Of a stretch of DNA of 64,000 bases, positions 47,401-56,673 are shown piece after piece. Each line of letters starts with the position of its first letter. Positions within the stretch are counted from its first letter, which is position 1. The notes beneath the pieces were generated by a model that saw only the letters and a list, made by a program, of their open reading frames with translations, did no database searches and was not told the DNA's origin. This DNA is from Opisthocomus hoazin (taxonomy: Eukaryota > Chordata > Aves > Opisthocomiformes > Opisthocomidae), in assembly GCF_030867145.1 (NCBI RefSeq), contig NC_134415.1, positions 66,741,300-66,805,299 of the forward strand, read 5' to 3'. The position numbers and the translations under genes are program-made.

Positions 47401-50400
47401 GAAGCAGCAATATTTATTCAGAGAGTTTGGCTGATCACTTTTAGGATCATTTGCACAATTCTTTTAAAGTTCTCTGCCTGTGAGAAATGTTTCTAGCTGC
47501 AAATTTGTTGTACAATTGCCTGGAAATAAAAGCTGTAGCCCAATTCCCTTCATAAATCTGAAATGGCGTATAACTGCTTGAGGTCAGAGAAACAAGTTTT
47601 GTATCCCAGTAGACTGAACACCTGTCTTTTGTGGTTTTGCGTTGTAGCTGGTTTAATCAGTCCTTGGAATTTGCCACTATATTTGTTGACCTGGAAAATA
47701 GCTCCTGCCATCGCATGTGGAAACACTGTGGTTGCCAAACCAAGTGAGATGACATCTGTCACAGCTTGGATGATGTGCAAGCTCTTGGAGAAAGCAGGTA
47801 AGTCCCGTAGCGTGCTAGGGAGGGGGAATGGGGTAGAAACGCTTGTCTCTGCACTGTTGTTTTGTTGCAGAAGTCAGAAAGTGCTCAAAGACTTTGGGAA
47901 AGACTGTTAGCTGAATGTTGCACTGGAGAACAAAAAGGTCTCCCTGTCCTCATACTGTCCCAGCTCCCCACCCCAGCTATTGCCCATTTTTTCCCACAAC
48001 TTCTCATGAAAATTATTTGTGTGCCTCCTTTCCCCCTCCTGCACTCCACTTAAAGGTGTCCTAAGTCTGTGGTGCCAGCAGAGAAACTGTGAGAGCATAA
48101 GAGAGTGAGAATCGGCTCTTGGTGGCTGTGTCATGGCTGTATTTGTTCACTATTAAGAAAAACTGGGAGGACAACTGCTTCTTCCCTGAATGACTGAAAA
48201 CTGGATCTCTGATGCTGGATATCAGGCAAGCTTGGCTAGTCAATGGAATTGGCTTTATCATTTAACCCATGACCCCCAGAGCTGTTTAACATCATGCGTT
48301 TCGGCTACTGCATAAGTTAAGGGTCAGTCTTTGTCACCCTAGAGCTACTGGTAATTTTCTAACTTCAGGGTCGAAACACAGCAAGGAGAAACCCACCGAG
48401 CAAGTGAAAGGGTACGATGATCGTGTGCCTCTCTTCCCATCAGGGGTACCTCATGGGGTGGTGAATGTGGTGTTCGGAACGGGCGCCAAGGCAGGAGAAG
48501 CCCTCGTCTGCCACCCCGACGTGCCTCTGATCTCCTTCACGGGAAGCACGCTGACGGCCCAGCGCATCGTGGAGAAAAGCGCTCCACACTGCAAACGGCT
48601 TTCGCTGGAGCTGGGGGGAAAAAACCCCGCCATTGTCTTCGATGACGCCGACTTGAGCCAATGCATCCCCACAACCCTGAGGTCCAGCTTTGCCAACCAG
48701 GTGCCTCCCGCCTCGGCGGCACACAAGCCCTGTTTGCAGCAGGAGGTGTGCCTGTGTCTGAGAGCGTGCGTGTGCGCCTGTGTGCATGTGCACGTAGCTT
48801 TGGATCCAAACCCTAAATTGTCAAGGTCTGTTTCAAGATTTGGTGTTGTGAGCAAACCCTAAGTAGAAAAATATGAAAAAGGATTCATTATTCCATGAGG
48901 AGGGAAACAAAGTAATAAAGGGCTCTTCTTCATGCTCTCCATCAGAAAGTAACAAGGTGTCATTATCCCTCTCAAAATAGATATATTGCATATCCCTCCA
49001 GGAAGCTGCTTCTTTAAATCCCACCATAAAAGTAAGTGGGAAGCTTGTTGATTTGATGGAATTAAATTAGGAGGCTTCCCCCAAAATTTTACCAACATTC
49101 CTCTTCCCTTATCACCACGCTCGAGAGATATCAGCAAAGCCAGGAAACAGTGTCAGGGCATATGTTCAGAAAACCAGCTTGGTAGCAGAAAAGGATTATC
49201 AGGAAGTGAAGACAGAGACCATTCAGAACTGAAAATCATGTTTCCTATGAAAAATGTTGGAGAAGAAGGCATGCAATCAATGAAAAATCAAATTTACTTG
49301 TGTGAGTGACTGCACAATCCTGATATTGTTGTTTTGTCTTTTACTTTTTTTTTTAATCTGGGAAAAATCCCACTTTTCAGTATTGGTGAATGTAGTTTGC
49401 ACTCCAGAGGATGCAGGGACACCAGTCACATTCTGGGACGTGTCTCCTAGTACTCATCAATAGTACAATGTAATATTAACTAATATTGTTGTTTTTCTTG
49501 TTTGTTTCTTTCTTTTTGGTAGGGTGAGATCTGTCTCTGCACCTCCAGGATCTTTGTTCAGAGGGGCATATACAGTGAGTTTTTGAAGAGGTTTGTGGCA
49601 GAGGCTAAAAAGTGGAAGGCTGGGAACCCCTCAGATCCTACGGTTGACGTGGGAGCACTGATAAGTAAAGAACATCTAGAAAAGGTGATTTATGTGGAGT
49701 TTACGTGATTTCCTCTCATCTTTTAGAGGGCTACAAAAGGTGGTTTCAAAGGTATATGGAAAGGACCATGTCCTCTCCAAGATTAGCTCTGAGGGATGAT
49801 GATTCAAAGCCATTATAAGGTACCTTTTTGATAAGAATTCTATTGCCTGTGGTGTGGGATCACGTGATTATTCTGGAAAAATCAACTCCATAGGGAAAAT
49901 AATTTTAAATGATAAAAAATATTTATTCCTGTTTGAGTGAAATAATTCAAAAGGGTTAATTCTTAATCCTGAATTTATACTAACCAATCTTAGAGCTCAG
50001 CACCATTTTTATGGATTTTAGTATTGCATTTACTAAGATCACTTATTTGCCTAAGAAGGTAGTTAACAAAGTAAAAGTCTTATGTGTTTATATCACTGGC
50101 AAATTCTGGGGAATACAAGACAGTGCCGTAGGACTGCTTGCACTAATTTGGAATTGCCTACGTGTGGAGGGCGACTGAGATGGTGCACAGTTAGACATAG
50201 TCTGCTTTAGTGGCTTATATGAAATGAGTTTTTTTGGTATCAGAGCGAGTTCAGGAGAGCAGATGCTCATATCCCAAAGTTATCTGACACAATCAGCATA
50301 AGCGAGAAGCAGACTGAAAACCGCAGAGTGAGAGAGAAAGCCAGACCTTTGTCATGCTTCCTGACACCTCAGCAAGTTCTCCAGGCCTGTTCTGAAGTAG

Positions 50401-51849
50401 GGTGGTAGAAACACCCACTTCCCGAGGTCCTCAGCTTGTGGCATCACAGAGGACTTTCGAGTCTAACCTACCAAGGTGGTTAAAAAAAAGGAAAAGAGAA
50501 AGAAGCCCTGTGGTATCTCTGTGGTGTTTCTGTAGGGAGAGAAACCAGGCAAAGATTTCAGAACAGCAGAAGCAGATCAATAGCATGTCCTGTGTGTTCA
50601 AGATAGAATATGATAGCAGCAGCCATGGAAACAGCTTTAGTTATTTATCGAGGAGATTTTCTGCAGCATTCACGGCTTCATCATCCCAGTGGTATGTAAA
50701 CATTTAACAAGCCTGCCTGTGAGGTAGGAAAAATACTACTGATCCCTTGGAGTAAATGAGTGAACTGTGATGTGGAATACGTGGCAAACTGCCCAAGCTC
50801 CTGGAAGGAGGGAGGGAGGGAGGGAGGGAGGCTCTGGGACCACTTGTGTTTTCACCAGGGGCCCTGCCTTTCTGAGAATACTTAGCGAGAAGGGCCAGCG
50901 GTGTTGCCTGCTAGGCTAGCAAGTGTCTGGAGAGAGACAACAATTGTTCTACAGCAAGAAACACCCAGCCTTACTTATCAACGGGCACAAACTGAAGCAG
51001 AGGAAGTTCCACATGAACATGAGGAAGAACTTCTTCACTCTGAGGGTGACGGAGCCCTGGAACAGGCTGCCCAGGGAGGTTGTGGAGTCTCCTTCTCTGG
51101 AGATATTCAAGACCTGCCTGGACGCGGTCCTGTGCAGCCTGCTCTGGGTGACCCTGCTTCAGCAGGGAGGTTGGACTAGATGACCCACAGAGGTCCCTTC
51201 CAACCCCGAACATTCTGTGATACAGAAAAAAAACAATGAAAACTAGGGCATGGTCTTTTGTTGTTAGGAGGGAAGTAAAGGCAACGTGATTCAATTGGAG
51301 GTATTCAGGGGCTCCTGTTGAAGTGTCCAGACTGGAGAGGTGGACCCTCAGCTTTTGATGTCCTTCAGCAGTGATGTTTTCCTGATGCTTCCCCAGGTCA
51401 GGAGCTATGTGAAGAAGGCCCAGGCTGAAGGAGCCAGAGTCCACTGTGGAGAAGGAGTGGATCCCTTGGCTCTCCCAACTGGCAACCAGAAAGGCTATTT
51501 CATGTTGCCCACAGTTATTGCCGAAGTCAAGGATGAATCTTGTTGCATGCAAGAAGAGATCTTTGGTCCTGTGACATGTGTGGTAGAATTTGATACAGAA
51601 GAGGAAGTGATCGAAAGAGCCAACAGAGTGAAATATGGCTTGGCAGCCACTGTGTGGTCCAGCAACGTGGGACGTGTTCACCGGGTGGCACAAAGACTAC
51701 AGTCTGGGTTGGTGTGGACCAACTGCTGGCTTGTTAGAGATCTGAACTTGCCATTTGGTGGGATGAAAGCCTCAGGCATAGGAAGGGAGGGAGCAAAGGA
51801 TTCCTACGAGTTCTTCACAGAGGTCAAAACCATCACAATAAAGCACTGA
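41311..51849 (+). CDS. ALDH8A1: Aldehyde dehydrogenase 8 family member A1 (2-aminomuconic semialdehyde dehydrogenase), complete, 7 exons
   Basis: ALDH8A1 is a cytosolic NAD-dependent aldehyde dehydrogenase. It was first described as a 9-cis-retinal dehydrogenase and later assigned to oxidation of 2-aminomuconate-6-semialdehyde in tryptophan (kynurenine) breakdown. Joined exons: 41311-41448, 45543-45690, 46101-46256, 47648-47797, 48444-48700, 49523-49684, 51397-51849. All junctions are GT-AG, and the total is 1464 bases, or 487 residues plus stop, equal to the human length as I recall it. Visible residues: Arg109; oxyanion-hole Asn155 in [13 protein letters not shown] 229-232 of the NAD fold; general base Glu253 in LELGGKNPA; nucleophile Cys287 in [15 protein letters not shown] in the last exon; Arg451. 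All key catalytic residues are intact. The ATG has a strong context (A at -3, G at +4) and an upstream in-frame stop. Liver and kidney expression is expected from the family and not visible here. Confidence 0.98.
41449..45542 (+). other. ALDH8A1: ALDH8A1 intron 1 (4.1 kb)
   Basis: The first and longest intron. It contains a GC-rich patch at about 43840-44060 and short A tracts near 42590. No transposon was recognised. The open frames at 43780-44100 and nearby reflect GC composition and do not resemble known proteins. Confidence 0.8.
45543..45690 (+). CDS. ALDH8A1: ALDH8A1 exon 2
   Basis: The acceptor is TTTTTTCAG and the donor GTAAAA. It encodes residues 47-95 plus the first base of Gly96: [20 protein letters not shown], then helices to AQAESKDQ. 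Typical N-terminal ALDH helical segment. Confidence 0.96.
45691..46100 (+). other. ALDH8A1: ALDH8A1 intron 2 (410 bp)
   Basis: Short intron with no recognised repeat. The 136-codon open frame on the - strand across 45766-46176 overlaps the real exon 3 and is a shadow frame. Confidence 0.85.
46101..46256 (+). CDS. ALDH8A1: ALDH8A1 exon 3
   Basis: The acceptor is TTTCTTTCAG and the donor GTATGG. It encodes residues 97-147: [35 protein letters not shown], then the strand ending RAPVGV. Arg109 (in IPR) has, as I recall, been implicated in substrate carboxylate binding. Confidence 0.97.
46257..47647 (+). other. ALDH8A1: ALDH8A1 intron 3 (1.4 kb)
   Basis: Contains a GC- and CpG-rich patch at about 46495-46700. 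No transposon or extra exon recognised; the rest is AT-rich. Confidence 0.8.
47648..47797 (+). CDS. ALDH8A1: ALDH8A1 exon 4 (oxyanion-hole Asn155)
   Basis: The acceptor is GCGTTGTAG and the donor GTAAGT. It encodes residues 149-197: [36 protein letters not shown], then [13 protein letters not shown]. Asn155 lies in the family PWNxPL motif, and KPSE (177-180) contacts the adenine ribose of NAD. Confidence 0.97.
47798..48443 (+). other. ALDH8A1: ALDH8A1 intron 4 (646 bp)
   Basis: No repeat or extra exon recognised. The frame upstream of exon 5 happens to be open from 48404, but the coding boundary is fixed by the CCCATCAG acceptor and homology. Confidence 0.85.
48444..48700 (+). CDS. ALDH8A1: ALDH8A1 exon 5 (NAD fold and Glu253)
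   Basis: The acceptor is CTTCCCATCAG and the donor GTGCCT. It encodes residues 199-283: [50 protein letters not shown], and RSSFANQ. FTGS (229-232) binds the NAD pyrophosphate, and Glu253 is the general base. Third codon positions are markedly richer in G and C, and CpG is more frequent, than in neighbouring exons. Confidence 0.97.
48701..49522 (+). other. ALDH8A1: ALDH8A1 intron 5 (822 bp)
   Basis: A short TG-rich tract follows the donor (48745-48795); the rest is AT-rich with no recognised element. Confidence 0.85.
49523..49684 (+). CDS. ALDH8A1: ALDH8A1 exon 6 (catalytic Cys287)
   Basis: The acceptor is TTTTTGGTAG and the donor GTGATT. It encodes residues 284-337 in phase 0. GEICLCTSR carries the nucleophile Cys287 (Cys289 is two residues on), followed by the helices [20 protein letters not shown] and the segment ending ISKEHLEK. 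Confidence 0.97.
50805..50831 (+). repeat. (GGGA)n microsatellite
   Basis: About six GGGA units in the sense strand of an ALDH8A1 intron. It is likely length-variable and contains enough G3 runs with single-A loops to form a quadruplex. Confidence 0.85.
50979..51225 (+). mobile_element. CR1 LINE 3' terminal fragment
   Basis: Sense-strand CR1 end: the last codons of ORF2 ([20 protein letters not shown] then [20 protein letters not shown]) and the CR1 3' UTR with GTTGGACTAGATGACC, AGGTCCCTTCCAACCCC and the terminal ATTCTGTGATACAG. Heavily 5' truncated (about 247 bases). The open frames on both strands here belong to the element. Confidence 0.95.
51397..51849 (+). CDS. ALDH8A1: ALDH8A1 exon 7 (C-terminus and stop)
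   Basis: The acceptor is CTTCCCCAG. It encodes residues 338-487 and the stop TGA at 51847. The conserved blocks are [80 protein letters not shown] and the tail ITIKH. EEIFGP holds the Glu that positions the nicotinamide ribose. Arg451 precedes DLNLPFGG. Confidence 0.98.
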   Translation, partial: VRSYVKKAQAEGARVHCGEGVDPLALPTGNQKGYFMLPTVIAEVKDESCCMQEEIFGPVTCVVEFDTEEEVIERANRVKYGLAATVWSSNVGRVHRVAQRLQSGLVWTNCWLVRDLNLPFGGMKASGIGREGAKDSYEFFTEVKTITIKH

Positions 51850-51878
51850 CATATGTCAATGGAAGTATTTTAGAGTAA

Positions 51879-51884
51879 AATAAA
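51879..51884 (+). terminator. ALDH8A1: Proximal AATAAA poly(A) signal of ALDH8A1
   Basis: Canonical hexamer 30 bases after the TGA (GTAAAATAAATGAC). If used, the 3' UTR would be very short. Confidence 0.55.
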
Positions 51885-52419
51885 TGACAGTAATTTGCAT
51901 TACCAAAAATGGCTTTCTAGAACACAGGCTGCTAGTGTGGACATCTTTTTCTTTAACTTTTGTCGAGTAATATCAGTGACAGCTGAAAATGGTCATCCCA
52001 AATGCTAACGTTGAATGCAGCCTTTCATGTTGGATGAGAAGCTCAGTGTGGACTCCACAATCAACCCATCCCAAGCCAGATGACTTGCTTATTTTACAGA
52101 TCCTAAAGCTTTTTTGAGTATTCCTGTCTCAAAAATCTCTCCCTCTAAGGCAGATTACAGAAAGGATGATATATATCTGTACCTGTGGTTGGTGAATTAC
52201 CTTGAGGGACAAAGTGGCAAGCACATTGTGAGGCTGATTTTGTAATGGGAATCAGTCTGTTTCCCTATAAACGATATGGTCCACATACCCACCCATATTG
52301 CACTTGACTGATATCAGATAAGGACGAATGCTACAGCACATGAAAAGCCTGAGGCAGTACCTTTAATCTACTAGGTGGTATTAAACCTTGGGATCGTGAA
52401 ATTCTCATGACAAAGAGAA

Positions 52420-52425
52420 AATAAA
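52420..52425 (+). terminator. ALDH8A1: Distal AATAAA poly(A) signal of ALDH8A1
   Basis: Hexamer in GAAAATAAATG, followed by TTTTAATTATAACC and GCTTTGTGG, a U/GU-rich downstream context compatible with cleavage. Confidence 0.5.
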
Positions 52426-52592
52426 TGTTTTAATTATAACCTGCTTTGTGGTATGGAGCTGAATCATCCTAAGCCTTGTTCTCTCATGATTTTGAAATGA
52501 CAGTCAGTTGTTACTTCTAGGCCTCAGTGATGGTGTCGTTCACATCCATGCACAAAGATTTGGCTACATCAAAGGCAGTGTCATTCTTCGTT

Positions 52593-52598
52593 AATAAA
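52593..52598 (+). terminator. ALDH8A1: Third AATAAA poly(A) signal of ALDH8A1
   Basis: Hexamer in TTAATAAAGATTGG, a common strong form (AATAAAG). A GT-rich stretch (GGAAATGTTTGT) follows within 50 bases. Confidence 0.45.
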
Positions 52599-55500
52599 GA
52601 TTGGAAGTGACTACTAAGAGAACTAGCTGTTGGAAATGTTTGTCACCAAAATGTAAAATGACTGGCAGTTTTTCCTCACTCATCTAAATGCTTTTTTTTT
52701 AATGAGGTATCTCACAAACTTGTTTGCACTCCACAAAAGATTGGATGCACATTTCCCTCTGCCCCGAGATGGCTACGCTGCGATTGAATTTTTACAGCAG
52801 CCCGTCATGATTTGTTTTTCAAGTTTTGGGATGAATTTCACATCAAACAAAGCTGCACAGAGTTTCATAAATGCCTGTATTCTGAGAAGAGCTAATAAGT
52901 CATTGGGATATTTTTTTCAGAACTGCTGGGGAAAAAAAGGGCACCTCTAAAATACAAAAAAAACAATGAAAAATTATTACTGGTGAGATGTGAAAGAACA
53001 GAGTAGCAAGGTGCTCTGCTGCTCCTTTGCACATCGAAAAGAAAACACAGAGAGAGATTTGGGGTTAATAGAAAATGCAAGTTTATTTTTTGTGCAGTTT
53101 ATACCATTTTTAGGGTTGTGGAGGTATGATGGGCAGGGCTGTAATTGCTTGTAAAGCTGATGTAGATAGTCTAGAGGAGTCTGTAGGCCTTGAATACTAA
53201 TCCATATCTTTATTTTGATATTTCTAATTAAGATAGTTTTTTTTGCATAGTGTACTTTTCAAGAGTATGTTTTCCAGAAAGGATTTATTTTTTCTTTCCG
53301 GAGTTTGGCCAAGCTAATGCTGGGATTTGCACTTTTCTTAGTACAAATAAAAATGCCAGCAGGGTGTTTTAAATTGTGGCTGCAGAAAGGCAATCTTGCT
53401 TTAAGTGCTTTTGGTGAGAGGAGTCACTGGAATAGATAGTGGTGGTGGTGGTCCTCGCCTTGTGTGAGTCGTGCCAGGGACTGCTCTAGAAGTCTTAGAG
53501 TGGAGGATGGATCCCTCCTTCCCCCTTCCAGATTTCACTCCAGAGTGAGTCACTCACCGGGAGCGTTTGATATGTGTGTCCTGAGTTGGCTGAAAAGCTG
53601 AACTGCTCTTTCAGAAGGCTTTTTGAAAATACCTCGTATCCCAGAGCTGCGGCCCGAGTGTGTGATGAACCTCGAAATCTCTGGATCCAACCTGGGTGCA
53701 GAGCAGACCTGCCAGGCAGGTTGGGACCTTGGTCTTCTTATGGATTTGGTACAAGTACGCCCAGCTGGATATGAGTTGAGGAAATACATAAAAAGGATAG
53801 GCTTTGTGAATTGATGTATTCTGAAGAAGCACAAACATTTTGTTTTATTTTAAAACTCTGCCTAGGTCTATTCATGACCATGTGGTGGCAGCAGAACACC
53901 TGCATTGCACCGTCACTCATTTTGCTGAGAAGGGAATGACCAGCTGTATCAGTGCGTGTTTCCTTCTGTCAGTTCTTTTTTTTTTTTTACACTAATCCTG
54001 TTTGGAAGAGCAAAAGAACCCAAAAGCTGTGGAACGCTTCATTAGTTTGGGTGGCAGGCATTTTCAGCAACAGCAGATGGGATATTACACAATTAGTAGA
54101 TTTGGATGGATTCCTTCCCTGACCTGGATCTGCTCTAGGTTCGGTTTTAGTGAGCTGAATTTTCTTTCAGGTATTGATTTTGGCTTGGTGTTAGATATGA
54201 TGGGAGATTTCTGTGTATATTTCATATAGAGGAGATAAAGGCCTTTGTGTCATCTGTGTGTTTCTGGCCCAAGATATCCAAGGTATTTTATAGAGGTGCA
54301 GTAGAAGGTGGGGAGGGGACTGAGCTCTGCAGGACCCCCAGATGAGGGGTGTGGAGGTGGCTGCTCCACGGCCAGCATGGCTCTGAGGGTTTCTCAGAGG
54401 TGAACTCCTGGGGTGCCCCATTCAGTCATCCCTCTGGCCAGCACCTCAGAGAGGTAAGGGAGGTCCGCTGGTGCTAATGATGATGTTTACCTTTGGGCAG
54501 GAGGGAGAGCCCATGTGAAGATGCAAAATACTGTCCCTCTCTGTGTTTCCCACCTCTAGTGGACTCTTTCCTTCTCCGGTTAAGGTGCCGTTCAGGTGCC
54601 TTGCTTATTCTGCTGTTTCTTGCCCTTTTAGGTGAGTAGAGCTTCACACATGTATGTACACGTGGGTGTTAACTTGTGGGGAGATTTCTTTTCCTGCCTG
54701 TAGTAAGGGGTAATTCTTGTATTTCACATGCTTGCCTCCAGCCTCGGGTCCTGGCCCCTGGGATGGCTGCTGGTGCTTGCGGCTGTGAAGCGGGCGGCAG
54801 GAGAGAGGTTACCTGCTTGTACCGGGGGCTCTCTGAGGGGACACCGATTTCTCCCACATACCAAATGCTTGGAACTCTGCCATATTTTCTTTATTCAGAC
54901 TGACTTCTAGCATAGAGCAATGTGTGCAGATAACCATCTCTCATCTTACAAAGTAGTCCAAGACCTTTCTCTTGCGGACGATGCAGCTGCCTGTTGCAGC
55001 TGCTCTGTTTCTGGAGAAGGGGCTGTCCTGGAGGACGAGGCAGGACGATATCCGAGGCAGCAGGCTGACGGCTCTCGCAGAGCTCTCTGCGCTACCCCAC
55101 CTGGAATTTTCCAACCCGGCAGAAAAGGTTCTTTTTGTAGACTGCCCTGGCTTGTGCATGAAATCATGTGGCCATTGTGAGGGTTTGTTTAATTACTGTT
55201 ACGCAAAGCCCAAAGAGTTGTTCCATCTGTTAATTCTTACAGATGGAGCAAGTACAGTTCTGTTTAACACCAGAAGGTTATCTCACTGATGCGAGATGAT
55301 TAGTTTACTTGGGTAGGTAGTAATATATTTGCCATATTTTGCAGCTCTCAATTAGCATAAGGTTATGTTTGTTCTATTTCAGATCTTTTCTTAGCGTGTT
55401 TATATCTGTATCCAGCTACTGTATAATGCTTAAATGCAGCTTTGCTTAGGGAGACTCTGGGTGTACTTCAGAGAGGAGACCATCAGTTCTAATGTTTATA

Positions 55501-55790
55501 CTCAAATCAAGCTATGTCCCTGTTTCCACAGCATTTGTAACAGGCAAAACAAGAAGTATTTGTAAAACTCCCAGGGGTGAAAACAGACTTGAATTTTTGG
55601 GTCAAAGGAAGTTTCATGCCTAGCAACTTAAACGTGCAGAACTAGAATGTAAGCTAGGCTAGTTTTAAAACCTTAGCTTTGACTTTCCAAACTTCAGAAA
55701 GCTATACCTGAAGATTCAGCTTCACAGGTAGAGTCAGATCCCTCATCCCTAAGACTTTCCTCTTACAACAACAAGAACAATAACAAAAAA

Positions 55791-55812
55791 GAAGAAGAAG
55801 AAGAAGAAGAAA
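55791..55812. repeat. (GAA)n microsatellite
   Basis: About seven GAA units preceded by A-rich sequence (ACAACAACAAG..AACAAAAAA). Simple sequence repeat in intergenic DNA. Confidence 0.85.
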
Positions 55813-56650
55813 AGGGCGGTGGGATCTTGAGGGAATTGTGAGGACTTGGCTGTCAGGCTTGTTCTCAGGGCTGAGGTAGAAGTGTTTGCTCATTCCTCAC
55901 CACTCTTCACCTTAGTTAGCAGTTAATTATGCTGTAGAGAGCTAAATGTAATGACTAGGTGAGACCCAGAACAGTTGCAGAAATCCTGATGACTGGGCCA
56001 TTTTCTTTGCTGAATTCTGTTCTGCTCCTTTCCAAGCATTTGTTTTTGCACCTGGAGGGTGGTGCTTGTTCTTAGGGGGCCTCAATGCACTGGCTTTGTT
56101 GTTGTAGAATATAGAAAGTTGGTGCTGCTAACACTTGCACTCTAGACGAAGAGTGATGTTCAACGAGAAAAAGAGGGAAGTCCTGCAGTATTATAACTGG
56201 GTACACTGGATGTATTTTAATGCAGCTGAGAGCTAGTTATGTATCCAGAAACTGTATGTGTATGGTGCTGCCTCTGAAAAGGAGCAGCTGAAAAGGATTT
56301 GGAAATCATGAGGGAAAGCACAACCAGTAAGAGAATACCAGCTCAGCCAAACCAGCCCGACAGAGAGGAACTCGGCATGAGCTCTGCTACATCATTGCAA
56401 TTAACGGGGGAGCCAGCATGATCCCGGAGAGCATAAGCAGAAGTGTGCTGAAACTGCAAATAATCTTTACCTTTGTACGTGGTATTACTGTCATGTTGTG
56501 CATCTACTTCTGATCTCTTTTAAAGGATATGGAGGGACAAAAATGATTCCCAATTTTGAAAAAAGCCCTTCTAGCATGGGACTTAGACCTTGGACCATGT
56601 GTTGTGACATCCCTTGGCTTCAGAAACACTTGCTTTACTAAGACAACTGG

Positions 56651-56673
56651 TGCGTGTGTGTACGTGTGTGTGT
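56651..56673. repeat. (TG)n-rich stretch
   Basis: Imperfect TG dinucleotide run (GCGTGTGTGTACGTGTGTGTG) in intergenic DNA. No function inferred. Confidence 0.7.

Larger units (their letters stand above)
49685..51396 (+). other. ALDH8A1: ALDH8A1 intron 6 with CR1 3' end
   Basis: A 1.7 kb intron holding a (GGGA)n tract at about 50805-50831 and a sense CR1 3' fragment at 50979-51225, 171 bases before the last exon. The remainder (49685-50800) has no recognised feature. Confidence 0.85.
51850..52620 (+). other. ALDH8A1: ALDH8A1 3' UTR (range of possible ends)
   Basis: Sequence after the stop codon contains three AATAAA hexamers (51879, 52420 and 52593), so the UTR may be about 50 bases or up to about 770 bases long. 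The true end cannot be decided from sequence alone. Confidence 0.6.

Noticed and set aside
48440..48855. Three overlapping - strand frames of 90-134 codons
   Set aside because: They are shadows of the GC-rich ALDH8A1 exon 5 and show no known domain.
50971..51693. 240-codon - strand open frame
   Set aside because: It is the antisense of the CR1 fragment and of ALDH8A1 exon 7; no domain, no splice or promoter support.
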